Shown here: positions 1 through 6,518 of the stretch, in pieces
How positions within the stretch are numbered: the first letter of the stretch is position 1
How the letters are laid out: each line of letters begins with the position of its first letter
Assembly (NCBI GenBank): GCA_050012355.1
Contig: JBEKHI010000400.1
Coordinates: 1 to 7,481, forward strand
Length of the DNA: 7,481 nucleotides
Source: JBEKHI01 sp050012355
Lineage (GTDB): Bacteria; Actinomycetota; Actinomycetes; Streptosporangiales; Streptosporangiaceae
Direction: 5' to 3'
The notes under the pieces: model-generated
The model's input: only the letters and a program-made list of their open reading frames with translations
Database searches by the model: none
Told to the model about the DNA's origin: nothing
Translations under genes and position numbers: made by a program

Positions 1-1720
1 ACCCCTGCACCTGGAACTGACCCTGGTAGACGGTTGTCTCGACGGTGACGCCCTCGGCTTTGGCAGCCACCGTGGGCACCAGCGAGCTAAACCCGCTTTG
101 CTTGCCAGTCGGGGTCAGGATCAGATTTGCGTTCGTCGCCTGGTCGAAACCGCTGGTGATCGTAGCGGACAGCGAGGCGCCGAACACTGCCATCGCCGAG
201 ACCAGCGCGAGCCCGACCATGAGCGCCGACGCCGTCTGAGCGGTTCGCCGCGGGTTGCGCATCGAGTTCTCCCGGCCCAGCTTCCCCGGTTCGCCCAGCA
301 ACTTGGCGAGCGGGCTGCCGATCGCGCCAGACAGCGGCCGCGCGGCCGCGGGAGCGAGCATGGCGACGCCGATGAACAGGCAGATGGCACCGAGCCCCAC
401 AAGCTGGGACGCGGACTTGGCCAGCCCGACGGCCAGCATGGCCACGCCCACGACGGCGAGCCCAGTGCCCCAGATGGCCAGCCGGCGAAGGCCAGCCGCG
501 CCAGCCGGCTGGCCGCCTTCACCGGGGCGGTCGGTCAGAGCTGCCACCGGCGGGATCCGCACCGCGTGGCGGGCCGGGCCGATGGCCGAGACGACGGTCA
601 CACCGGTTCCGACAAGGAGACCCGCGATCACCGTACGTGACCCGAACACGAGCGGTCCCGACGGCAGGGTGATGCCGAACCCGCCGATCAGCGCCTTGAG
701 CGCAAGCGCGGTCAGCACGCCGATGCCGATGCCGACCGCAGAGGAGATAAACCCGACGATCGCCGCCTCGGCCAGTACCGAGCCGAACACCTGGCGTCGG
801 CTGGCGCCAACCGCACGGAGCAGGGCCAGCTCGCGGGTCCGCTGTCCGACGATGATCGAGAACGTGTTGTAGATGGTGAACGCGCCGACGAACAGCGCGA
901 TGAAGGCGAACACCAGCAGCGCGGTGTTGAAGAACGACAGCGACTGGTCGATCGCGTTCGTGTTCTCCTCCGCCACCGTCTGCCCGGTCACGACCTCCGC
1001 TCCGGGCGGCAGGACCTTGGCGATGTCCCGCTGCACGGTGGCCTTGTCCGCACCCGGGTCGGCTATCGCGTTGATGTAGTTCAACTCACCGGCTTCGTCG
1101 AGGACGGCCTGCGCGGTGGGCAGGCTGAAACCAGCGAGGGTGGCACCCGCCAGGTCGCCGGCCGTGCCGAACTGGACTATGCCGCTAATGGTGAACGTCC
1201 GCGACGGCCCGACGAACAGGATGCGAACCCGCTGGCCCACTCTGAAGCCGTACTTCTGCGCGGTCGCGGCGTCCACTACTACGTCGCCGGCGGTGACCGG
1301 CGGGCCGCCTTGGACAATATTCAGGACCGGGTCACGCTTATCGGGGTCGTAGTTCATGCCTAGGGTGGGCGAAGAGCCGTTGGCGATCGCCTTGCCGTCG
1401 GGAGCGATGAGCTGTGCGTAGCCCTGGACGCTCCCGGCGGCGCCCTCAACGCCGGGGACGCTCCTGACCTTGGCCAGCAGCGACTCGGGGAACGGGTCGC
1501 GGACCGCGTTGGAGGCGTCGTTGCCGAACTGCGCGACGCCGCGGACCTGGAAGTCGATCTTGGCGTAGACGCTGGAGAACAGGCTGGTGAACGTGTTGTG
1601 CAGGGTGTCGGTGAGGATCAACGTGCCGGAGATGAACGTCACGCCGAGAATGATCGCCAGCGCGGTGAGCAGCAGGCGGAGCTTGTGAGCGAGCAGGCCC
1701 TTGAGCGTTACGTTGCGCAT
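1..1720 (-). CDS. FtsX-like ABC transporter permease (MacB/LolC type), C-terminus cut by window edge
   Basis: This is the membrane subunit of an ABC transporter of the MacB/LolCDE superfamily, which in actinobacteria moves lipids, lipoproteins, peptides or drugs from the membrane outward. The frame is open from the ATG at 1720 to the left edge, giving 573 visible residues. Visible order: an N-terminal membrane helix (about residues 12-34, starting after MRNVTLKGLLAHKLR); an extracellular MacB-type domain (about 35-258); then an FtsX unit from about 260, with the diagnostic stretch FTIYNTFSIIVGQRTRELAL followed by LRAVGASRRQVFG; further helices to about 470; and a second unit beginning GRENSMRNPRRTAQTASALM (about 482 on). 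The two-unit plan suggests roughly 800-plus residues, so the second FtsX domain lies outside the window. GGGAG (1727-1731) sits 6 nt before the start. The gene begins one base after the ATPase stop, so the two are surely co-transcribed. The family is clear; the substrate is unknown. Confidence 0.93.
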   Translation of the reverse strand, partial: MRNVTLKGLLAHKLRLLLTALAIILGVTFISGTLILTDTLHNTFTSLFSSVYAKIDFQVRGVAQFGNDASNAVRDPFPESLLAKVRSVPGVEGAAGSVQGYAQLIAPDGKAIANGSSPTLGMNYDPDKRDPVLNIVQGGPPVTAGDVVVDAATAQKYGFRVGQRVRILFVGPSRTFTISGIVQFGTAGDLAGATLAGFSLPTAQAVLDEAGELNYINAIADPGADKATVQRDIAKVLPPGAEVVTGQTVAEENTNAIDQSLSFFNTALLVFAFIALFVGAFTIYNTFSIIVGQRTRELALLRAVGASRRQVFGSVLAEAAIVGFISSAVGIGIGVLTALALKALIGGFGITLPSGPLVFGSRTVIAGLLVGTGVTVVSAIGPARHAVRIPPVAALTDRPGEGGQPAGAAGLRRLAIWGTGLAVVGVAMLAVGLAKSASQLVGLGAICLFIGVAMLAPAAARPLSGAIGSPLAKLLGEPGKLGRENSMRNPRRTAQTASALMVGLALVSAMAVFGASLSATITSGFDQATNANLILTPTGKQSGFSSLVPTVAAKAEGVTVETTVYQGQFQVQG

Positions 1721-1721
1721 C

Positions 1722-2465
1722 TCAGGCTCCCAGGTTTCGCATCCACTCGAGCACCGAGTCCGCGGTCGGCTCCTCGAGTTCGCCTGCAACAGCACCGTCG
1801 GCCAGGAGAACCACCCGGTCGGCACACGCGGCACCCCGCGGATCGTGGGTCACCATGACGATCGACTGGCCCGTCCGCACGGTGGAGTTCTTGAGGAAGC
1901 TCAGCAGCTCGGCGGAGGCATTAGAGTCCAGGTTTCCGGTGGGTTCGTCGGCGAAGATCAGCTCCGGCCGTGTGATCAGGGCCCGCGCGCAAGCGACCCG
2001 CTGCTGCTGGCCGCCGGACAGCCGGCTGGGCTGGTGGTCCAGCCGGTCGCCGAGCCCGAGCCGCCCGACGATGTCGTCGAACCACTCCCGGTCTACCTTG
2101 GTACCTGCCAGGTCCAGCGGGAGCGTGATGTTCTCGGCAGCGGTCAGCGTCGGCACGAGGTTGAAGGACTGGAAGATGAAGCCGATACGGTCGCGGCGCA
2201 ATCTGGTGATCCCGGTGTCATCCAGTTGGCCGATGTCCTGGTCGCCGATGAACGCCTGACCCGAGGTCGGCCGGTCCAGGCCCGCCATGCAGTGCAGCAG
2301 CGTCGACTTGCCCGAGCCCGACGGGCCCATCACGGCGGTGAACCGGCCACGCTCGAAGGCGACATTGACATTGTTCAGGGCGCGGACCGCGGCCTGCCCG
2401 GACCCGTAGGTCTTCGTAAGGTCGAGGGAGCGCGCCGCGCTTGTTGTCTCGGACGTGACTGTCAT
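1722..2465 (-). CDS. ABC transporter ATP-binding protein (LolD/MacB-type)
   Basis: This cytoplasmic ATPase powers the FtsX-type permease encoded directly downstream. All nucleotide-binding elements of a 247-residue ABC subunit are intact: Walker A GPSGSGKST (47-55), Q-loop glutamine 99 in FIFQSFNLVPTLTAAEN (a LolD/MacB hallmark), signature LSGGQQQR (149-156), Walker B ELIFADEP with D173 and E174, D-loop NLDS (178-181), and H-loop H207 in VTHDPR. Length is normal for the family. The chosen ATG at 2465 has GAGG at 2473-2476, 7 nt upstream; no ATG, GTG or TTG lies in frame nearer the stronger AGGAGG at 2487-2492, which instead precedes a six-codon leader ORF. The start overlaps that leader's stop as ATGA, suggesting translational coupling. 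The stop is followed after one base by the permease ATG. Substrate cannot be read from sequence; MacB-like export or lipoprotein handling are both possible. Confidence 0.96.
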   Translation of the reverse strand: MTVTSETTSAARSLDLTKTYGSGQAAVRALNNVNVAFERGRFTAVMGPSGSGKSTLLHCMAGLDRPTSGQAFIGDQDIGQLDDTGITRLRRDRIGFIFQSFNLVPTLTAAENITLPLDLAGTKVDREWFDDIVGRLGLGDRLDHQPSRLSGGQQQRVACARALITRPELIFADEPTGNLDSNASAELLSFLKNSTVRTGQSIVMVTHDPRGAACADRVVLLADGAVAGELEEPTADSVLEWMRNLGA

Positions 2466-2482
2466 GATTTCGCCTCGATCAT
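2462..2482 (-). CDS. possible six-residue leader peptide (MIEAKS) before the ABC ATPase
   Basis: The ORF is ATG ATC GAG GCG AAA TCA TGA. The best Shine-Dalgarno sequence of the region, AGGAGG at 2487-2492, lies 4 nt before its ATG, and its stop overlaps the ATPase start codon as ATGA. The AGGAGG is 20 nt from the ATPase ATG, too far to serve it directly, and no in-frame start codon is near it. The layout suggests a minimal upstream ORF that couples or tunes translation of the ATPase. It is far too short for homology support, so it could also be a chance arrangement in which GAGG at 2473-2476 alone drives the ATPase. Confidence 0.4.
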   Translation of the reverse strand: MIEAKS

Positions 2483-2611
2483 TGATCCTCCTGGCCGGCG
2501 TACGTTCGTTGCCCAGGATGGGTCGAGGTGGCAGTGCCGGGCGTCGGCCTGGCGGCCCTTTCTCAGGTACGACCGGCGGTGCAGACGGGCTGTCTTCGCC
2601 GGGTGGTTATC

Positions 2612-2629
2612 CGCCTAGGGATGTAGGCG
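2612..2629. promoter_or_regulatory. 6-bp inverted repeat CGCCTA-N6-TAGGCG at the YbjQ-gene end, upstream of the ABC genes
   Basis: CGCCTA (2612-2617) and TAGGCG (2624-2629) are perfect inverted repeats around GGGATG. The element includes the stop codon of the YbjQ-type gene and lies about 147 nt before the ATPase start. No T-run follows on the minus strand, so it is not a classical intrinsic terminator. An operator for the ABC genes, such as a response-regulator site, is a guess. No convincing -35/-10 pair is visible in 2490-2614. Confidence 0.3.
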
Positions 2630-3547
2630 CGACGTCACCGGCGTTCCCTTCTCGATAAACAGCGGGGGCTGAGGAGGGTGCAGGGCGGAGGCGATGGCGC
2701 CGCCGCCATCGAGCGGCAGGACGGCAAGGGTCGGCGGGCGGGGTGCCTTGCGACGGCCGGCGAACCGCGCCACGGCGGTACCCATGATGACTGCCTCCGC
2801 GAAATGATCGGCGCCGGCCAGGTGCGCGTGGCAGGCGTCGCTTCGGACGCGCAGCGTCATCGCGGACACGACGGCGCCCTCAGCGCCCAGCTCGCGCACC
2901 GTCTGCTCCAGCCGGCTCCGCGCATCCTGCCGCACGTGAGCCATCAGGCTCGTGTAGGCCGGCACCTCCGCGTTCCCCGTGCCCCAGAGGCCGGAGCTGG
3001 TCGTCACCAAGGTGTCGTGCAGCCCGGCGGCTGAGATGCCCAGTACGATCCCGGCGGGCACCCAGCCGTCCATGAGCAGCTTGGCGAAGTCCGAGCCGGA
3101 CAGCCCGGAGGTAAACGGGCGGGCCAGCGGCGGGCAGCCGCGGCCCCGCACGGCCGTGCCGATCACCTTGAACTCGACGGTGGCGGCCGTGAAGTTATCG
3201 CCGGGGCTTTCGGTGACCTGCAGTGACGCACCCACAATGCCGTGGCCGCCGAGATCTGAGCACTCAACGGTCATCCGGTCGATCGCCGTCCGGTACCCGT
3301 CGCAGAGCGCCTGCGCGATCCGCGCGGCCGGGCCGGCCCAGCCCGTAACCCTCCCGGGCGCGCGAGGGGCCAGGGAAGGCGCCGCAGTCCCGGGGCAGCC
3401 GACTGCCGCGGTCGCGAACAACGGGTACACGGCGGCCCCGAATACCTGGCCGACAGGCTCGAACCCGACACTCCTGACCGCGGCGAACTCGTCAACCGGC
3501 AGGGCCGATCCCCACGTGGCGCCACGGCCTGCCAACTCGGTCATCAC
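2615..3547 (-). CDS. tandem YbjQ (DUF74)-type heavy-metal-binding-like protein
   Basis: The 310-residue product carries two copies of the YbjQ/DUF74 fold. Repeat 1 (about 18-134) has RSVGFEPVGQVFGAAVYP, a helix ending TAIDRMTVECSDLGGHGIVG, and a closing strand TVEFKVIGTAVR. Repeat 2 (about 144-262) has LLMDGWVPAGIVLGISAAG, a matching helix ending RLEQTVRELGAEGAVVS, and EAVIMGTAVARF. The family is annotated as heavy-metal binding by similarity, but its biochemical role is unknown. No signal peptide or membrane helix is visible, so it is probably cytoplasmic. Several His and Cys residues occur (Cys51, Cys82, Cys96, Cys239, His102, His240, His242), but no clear metal motif. A 48-residue Pro-rich tail follows repeat 2. 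The start is GTG at 3547, or the ATG immediately after it at 3544; only a weak GGGCGG precedes either. It lies 129 bp after amidohydrolase A and 149 bp before the ATPase, so its operon membership is uncertain. Confidence 0.85.
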   Translation of the reverse strand: MMTELAGRGATWGSALPVDEFAAVRSVGFEPVGQVFGAAVYPLFATAAVGCPGTAAPSLAPRAPGRVTGWAGPAARIAQALCDGYRTAIDRMTVECSDLGGHGIVGASLQVTESPGDNFTAATVEFKVIGTAVRGRGCPPLARPFTSGLSGSDFAKLLMDGWVPAGIVLGISAAGLHDTLVTTSSGLWGTGNAEVPAYTSLMAHVRQDARSRLEQTVRELGAEGAVVSAMTLRVRSDACHAHLAGADHFAEAVIMGTAVARFAGRRKAPRPPTLAVLPLDGGGAIASALHPPQPPLFIEKGTPVTSRLHP

Positions 3548-3676
3548 CGCCCGTCTTTGCCCAGCGGTACTGGCCGGCCTGCGCTTAGATGCGCTCGCCG
3601 GCGGCCGCCGATGCCGCTATGGCGAAGGATAACCTCCGGCGGTCTCGGCCCTTGTCACCGCTCTCGAGGGGTGGAA
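3548..3676. other. intergenic region between amidohydrolase A and the YbjQ-type gene
   Basis: The stretch of 129 bp holds no supported gene. A perfect 12-bp palindrome CGGCGGCCGCCG (3599-3610) could form a weak hairpin but has no following T-run. I see no convincing promoter for the YbjQ-type gene, so read-through from amidohydrolase A is possible. Confidence 0.4.
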
Positions 3677-4960
3677 TCAGCCGATGTTGGCGCCGCCCAG
3701 CGGCTTGTGCACGTCGCCGCGGGGGAACAGGTCCTCGGTCGGCGGGGTGAGGATGTCGGCCGGCGCAGGGCAGATGCGCTCGGCGATCGGGGCCAGCCGC
3801 TGCGGGTCGAAGCCGAACACGGCCGCCGCCGTTTCGCCCAGCATCTTGCGCGCCTCCGCTTCGGGGACGTTGTTCGCGCCGAGCGTCGCCTGGAAGTAGT
3901 TCTGGGTGCCGCCGTTCCAGGTTCCCTCGTGGTGCGGGTAGTCGACGCCGACCATCATCTTGTCGACCCCGATCCGGTGGCGGATGGCCACCTCGGCCCG
4001 GGTGAGCAGCGACGACCCGATGTGGCACTGGCGGGCGAAGTACTCCGACGGCCGGTGCCTGATGACGTCGCGGATGTCGCGTCGCAGGTAGCTGCCGTCG
4101 TAGGAGTAGTCCATCCCCTCAATCTTGGACGGGATCCAGCCCGATCCCTGCTCGGTGAGAACCAGCTGCAGGTTGGGGTGCCGCTCGAGCACGCCGCCCC
4201 AGATCATGTGGTCGAAGACCTGACGGCAGAAGAACTCGACCTGGGCCACGAACAGCGGGCCGAGGCAGACCGGATGCGGCGGCGGGTACTGGGGCGAGAC
4301 CCAGCGGTTGGTGACGCCTGAGATCGCGACGTGGCTGTTGACCACCATCCCCAGATCCGCCAGGGCGGACCAGACCGGGTCGTAGATCGAGGAGTACAGC
4401 GGCCGCTCCTCGTCGAACGTCGGGAGCATGACGCCCTTGAACCCGGCGTCGAAGGCCCTGCGGATGTCGGCAATCGCGCGGTCCACGTCAGCGAAGCTGA
4501 TCGACGCCATGCCCGCGAATCGTTCCGGCGCGTAGCTGAAGAAGTCGGCCAGCCAACGGTTGTAGGCGTCGTTCCCCGCGTCGACGTGCGCCTGGTCGCG
4601 CAGCGGCTCGCCGAGTTGGGCGGCCAGCAGCGGTGAGTACATCTCGAACGGAAGACCGAAGTCGGGGATGAGGACTTCACCCGCGACGCCTTCACGGTCG
4701 AGCTCGGCCAGACGGCGAGCCGGGTCGAAGTTTCCCTCGAGGCGGCCGGCGCTGATCACGTTCTCCCGCCACTCGTCGACCAGGTAAGGATCGAGGCGCT
4801 GCGAGAGCGCGCGTTCCTCGAACGTGTGGGATCCGGCCCGGGCGTAGGCCGCGCAGAACTCCGCGAACTCCTCGCGGAACTCCGGGTCCAGGTAGGAAGC
4901 GTAGTCCGGCATGCGCGCGGTGGCGTGCCCGTCGGAAGAGACGACCATCAGCTTGCTCAT
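3677..4960 (-). CDS. amidohydrolase A, ACMSD-type (Amidohydro_2 family) metal-dependent hydrolase or decarboxylase
   Basis: This is a 427-residue TIM-barrel enzyme of the amidohydrolase-2 group, which includes ACMSD, gamma-resorcylate decarboxylase and ring-cleavage-product hydrolases. Visible metal and active-site elements: strand-1 motif VVSSDGHA with D10 and H12 (DxH in place of HxH), H210 in MVVNSHVA, E270 in LVLTEQGSGWIP, and D340 in GVDYPHHEGTW with H343 and E345. It shares these blocks, as well as NRWLADF and GVLERHPNLQ, with amidohydrolase B next door, so the two are paralogues. The ATG at 4960 has AGGGG 6 nt upstream, and no longer in-frame start exists. No signal peptide is seen, so it is cytoplasmic. 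Its own promoter and three 16-bp repeats lie between it and amidohydrolase B. Neighbouring SDR and paralogue suggest a catabolic role. The substrate is unknown; decarboxylation and C-C or C-N hydrolysis are both possible. Confidence 0.88.
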   Translation of the reverse strand: MSKLMVVSSDGHATARMPDYASYLDPEFREEFAEFCAAYARAGSHTFEERALSQRLDPYLVDEWRENVISAGRLEGNFDPARRLAELDREGVAGEVLIPDFGLPFEMYSPLLAAQLGEPLRDQAHVDAGNDAYNRWLADFFSYAPERFAGMASISFADVDRAIADIRRAFDAGFKGVMLPTFDEERPLYSSIYDPVWSALADLGMVVNSHVAISGVTNRWVSPQYPPPHPVCLGPLFVAQVEFFCRQVFDHMIWGGVLERHPNLQLVLTEQGSGWIPSKIEGMDYSYDGSYLRRDIRDVIRHRPSEYFARQCHIGSSLLTRAEVAIRHRIGVDKMMVGVDYPHHEGTWNGGTQNYFQATLGANNVPEAEARKMLGETAAAVFGFDPQRLAPIAERICPAPADILTPPTEDLFPRGDVHKPLGGANIG

Positions 4961-4975
4961 CGCTTGCCCCTAGCT

Positions 4976-5023
4976 CACTGTTTACTAAAATCACTGTGTA
5001 CTAAAATGACTGTGTACTAAAAA
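4976..5023. repeat. three tandem 16-bp direct repeats in the 5' leader of amidohydrolase A
   Basis: The copies are CACTGTTTACTAAAAT (4976-4991), CACTGTGTACTAAAAT (4992-5007) and GACTGTGTACTAAAAA (5008-5023). Copies 1 and 2 differ at one position; copies 2 and 3 differ at the first and last base. They are AT-rich in a GC-rich setting, lie just downstream of a strong promoter and end 15 bp before the start codon of amidohydrolase A. Iterated operators for a repressor are the likeliest role. Because they would be transcribed, an RNA-level role is also possible. Confidence 0.9.
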
Positions 5024-5034
5024 ATGCATACATT
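5023..5034. promoter_or_regulatory. near-palindrome AATGCATACATT beside the repeat array
   Basis: Five of six base pairs of AATGCATACATT are symmetric (mismatch C5027/A5030). It abuts the tandem repeats on the promoter side and falls a few bases past the predicted transcription start. It contains the octamer TGCATACA, which recurs at 7474-7481. It is a plausible operator half of the same regulator; the function is inferred. Confidence 0.35.
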
Positions 5035-5044
5035 ATTGCGATTA

Positions 5045-5072
5045 ACTATAATCGCGCGGGTCCGAGTGTCAA
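5045..5072 (-). promoter_or_regulatory. sigma70-type promoter for amidohydrolase A, with dyad over the -10 box
   Basis: On the minus strand a perfect -35 TTGACA (5067-5072) is followed after 16 bp by -10 TATAGT (5045-5050, 5 of 6 consensus). Transcription would start near 5038, giving a leader of about 78 nt carrying the 16-bp repeats. The -10 lies inside a perfect inverted repeat, GCGATTA-ACTA-TAATCGC (5038-5055), so a protein bound there would block polymerase. The promoter begins 13 bp past the stop codon of amidohydrolase B, so amidohydrolase A can be transcribed independently of it. Confidence 0.7.
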
Positions 5073-5084
5073 GCGACCCGCTGG

Positions 5085-6407
5085 TCAGAGGAAGACCGGG
5101 CTCATGCTTTCCTCGGGTACGGAGGGCAGCCGGGCCGGCCGGGTGCGAACGTCGGCAACCGTGGGGCCGATCCGGTCCGCGACGTGCTGCAGCCGATCCA
5201 GGTCGAAGCCGAACACGCGGGCCGCGGTTCCGCCGAGCATGTCATACACCTCGTCCGACGGCACGTCGGCGAACGTGTGCGAGATCGCCTCCCTGGAGTA
5301 GGGGAAGGTGCCCTCGGCGTGGGGATAGTCGACGCCCCACATGATGTTGCCGATACCGATCTCGTGCCGGCGCCGCGCCTCGCTCGGCAGGAAAAGGCTC
5401 GCGCCGACGTAGAAGTTGCGGCGGAAGTACTGGCTGGGGGTAAGCGATAGCGGCCGCATCGCGGGGTTCAGGAAGCGACGGAAGCCGCGCTCATCCTTGC
5501 CGTCGAGGTAGATCTTGTCGAGGTGCTCCAGGTGCTCGGGAATCCAGTGCGCTCCGCCTTCGGTCAGGATCACCTTGAGCGACGGGTGACGTTCGAGCAC
5601 CCCGGAGAAGATCAGGTGCGCGATGCCGCGCCGGTTGTAGAAGTGATTCTCCGCGAAGCTGATCGCCAGCACGCCGGGACCGCCGCGCTCGGCCCCCGGC
5701 ATGGCGGGCGGGGCCGGCGCGTGCTTATGGACGGGGATGTCGAGATCAGCGCACAGCTGCCATAGCGGTTCCAGGTCCGAGACGTACAGCGGCAGTGAGT
5801 CGCTAGTCGGGCTGTCCATGGGAAGCAGGATGCCCCCGGTCAAGCCCATCTCCTTGATCCGCGCGATCTCGTCGAGCGCGTCCTGGACGTCCTGCAGCAT
5901 CACCTGCGCGATACCGGCGCGACGCGCCGGCGCCTGGGCACAGAAGTCCGCCAGCCACCGGTTGTGGGCGCGCAGCCCCGCCCATCGGCGCTCGTACTCG
6001 GCGCGGTCCGCGGGGCCGGTGCCCGCGAACACCGAACCGGGCATGAACGGGGGAGCGGTGTTGGGGAAGATGACCTCGGCGCTGACACCGTCCTGGTCCA
6101 TGTGCAGCAGCCGGCGCGGTGAGTCCCAGCTGAGGGCGCTGTGCCAGGAGGCCGCGCCCGTCAGTACCTCCACCTCGCCGAAGTCGAAGCCAGGCTTGTC
6201 CAGCCGGGGGTCGACGAAGTCCCACGGGTTGCCGTACGCCGCCGCCCAGGCGTCGAACTCGCCGTGCCACTTGCTCTCGAGATACGGCTTGTAGTCGAGG
6301 ATGTCCGCCCCGGCGTGGCTGTCGGACGAGATCACGACGTAGTGGTAACCCGGCTCCAGCTGGACCGGGCCCGACGCCCCGGGAGGCTCCGACGCAGACG
6401 CAGACAT
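5085..6407 (-). CDS. amidohydrolase B, ACMSD-type (Amidohydro_2 family) metal-dependent hydrolase or decarboxylase
   Basis: This 440-residue enzyme is a diverged paralogue of amidohydrolase A. Conserved blocks: strand-1 VVISSDSHAG with D29 and H31, NRWLADF (149-155), DIPVHKHAPAP with H227 and H229, IFSGVLERHPSLKVILTEGG with E283, and IMWGVDYPHAEGTF with D360, H363 and E365. These are the metal and catalytic positions expected in the family, so it should be active. An extra roughly 20-residue N-terminal arm precedes the first strand. The start at 6407 is chosen because GGGAGG (6414-6419) lies 6 nt upstream; the same frame extends to an ATG at 6482, but those 25 codons would run through the hairpin, the predicted start of transcription and the -10 box. 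No signal peptide is seen. It is divergent from the SDR. Substrate is unknown; a heteromer with amidohydrolase A or consecutive steps in one pathway are both possible. Confidence 0.88.
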   Translation of the reverse strand: MSASASEPPGASGPVQLEPGYHYVVISSDSHAGADILDYKPYLESKWHGEFDAWAAAYGNPWDFVDPRLDKPGFDFGEVEVLTGAASWHSALSWDSPRRLLHMDQDGVSAEVIFPNTAPPFMPGSVFAGTGPADRAEYERRWAGLRAHNRWLADFCAQAPARRAGIAQVMLQDVQDALDEIARIKEMGLTGGILLPMDSPTSDSLPLYVSDLEPLWQLCADLDIPVHKHAPAPPAMPGAERGGPGVLAISFAENHFYNRRGIAHLIFSGVLERHPSLKVILTEGGAHWIPEHLEHLDKIYLDGKDERGFRRFLNPAMRPLSLTPSQYFRRNFYVGASLFLPSEARRRHEIGIGNIMWGVDYPHAEGTFPYSREAISHTFADVPSDEVYDMLGGTAARVFGFDLDRLQHVADRIGPTVADVRTRPARLPSVPEESMSPVFL

Positions 6408-6437
6408 TACTTTCCTCCCGAGGCGCGCTCGAATGGG

Positions 6438-6455
6438 GGACGCCCTCGAGCGTCC
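6438..6455 (-). other. 6-bp stem-loop in the 5' leader of amidohydrolase B
   Basis: On the minus strand GGACGC-TCGAGG-GCGTCC is a perfect 6-bp inverted repeat in the leader, about 20 nt before the Shine-Dalgarno sequence. It might stabilise or tune the mRNA, or act as an operator. No T-run follows, so it is not a classical terminator. Confidence 0.35.
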
Positions 6456-6460
6456 TAGAA

Positions 6461-6482
6461 GTGCATGCAAAATTTTATGCAC
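6461..6482. promoter_or_regulatory. inverted repeat GTGCAT-N10-ATGCAC over the amidohydrolase B -10 region
   Basis: GTGCAT (6461-6466) and ATGCAC (6477-6482) are perfect inverted repeats around a 10-bp A/T-rich spacer that contains AAAATTTT. The element covers the -10 box and predicted transcription start of amidohydrolase B, a typical repressor position. Operator function is inferred from symmetry and placement. Confidence 0.5.
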
Positions 6483-6501
6483 GACACGAGAACATAGTCA
6501 A
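6472..6501 (-). promoter_or_regulatory. sigma70-type promoter for amidohydrolase B
   Basis: On the minus strand -35 TTGACT (6496-6501, 5 of 6) precedes TAAAAT (6472-6477, 5 of 6) with an 18-bp spacer; ATAAAA with a 17-bp spacer is an alternative reading. Transcription from about 6465 gives a leader near 57 nt. It lies back to back with the SDR promoter, their -35 boxes 17 bp apart. Confidence 0.55.
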
Positions 6502-6518
6502 GGTTACGACCGCCCGCA

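Noticed and set aside
98..640. Plus-strand ORFs opposite the permease gene
   Set aside because: The minus strand stays open for 573 codons with clear FtsX features; the plus-strand products are Arg/Pro-rich shadows.
1701..2618. Plus-strand ORF of 305 codons opposite the ABC ATPase
   Set aside because: The minus strand carries all ABC ATPase motifs; the plus-strand translation has no family features.
3599..3610. Terminator hairpin (CGGCGGCCGCCG) after amidohydrolase A
   Set aside because: The palindrome is short and GC-only with no following T-run, and such palindromes are common by chance in GC-rich DNA.
3557..4321. Plus-strand ORF of 254 codons opposite amidohydrolase A
   Set aside because: Composition is Arg/Val/Asp-rich with no recognisable domain, and the opposite strand encodes a well-conserved enzyme; it is a shadow of high-GC codon bias.
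4976..5023. CRISPR array
   Set aside because: The 16-bp copies are directly abutting with no spacers, and no cas gene is present.
6408..6482. N-terminal extension of amidohydrolase B to the ATG at 6482
   Set aside because: It would translate the leader hairpin, predicted transcription start and -10 box; a strong ribosome site sits just before 6407 and the extra residues do not look like the family.
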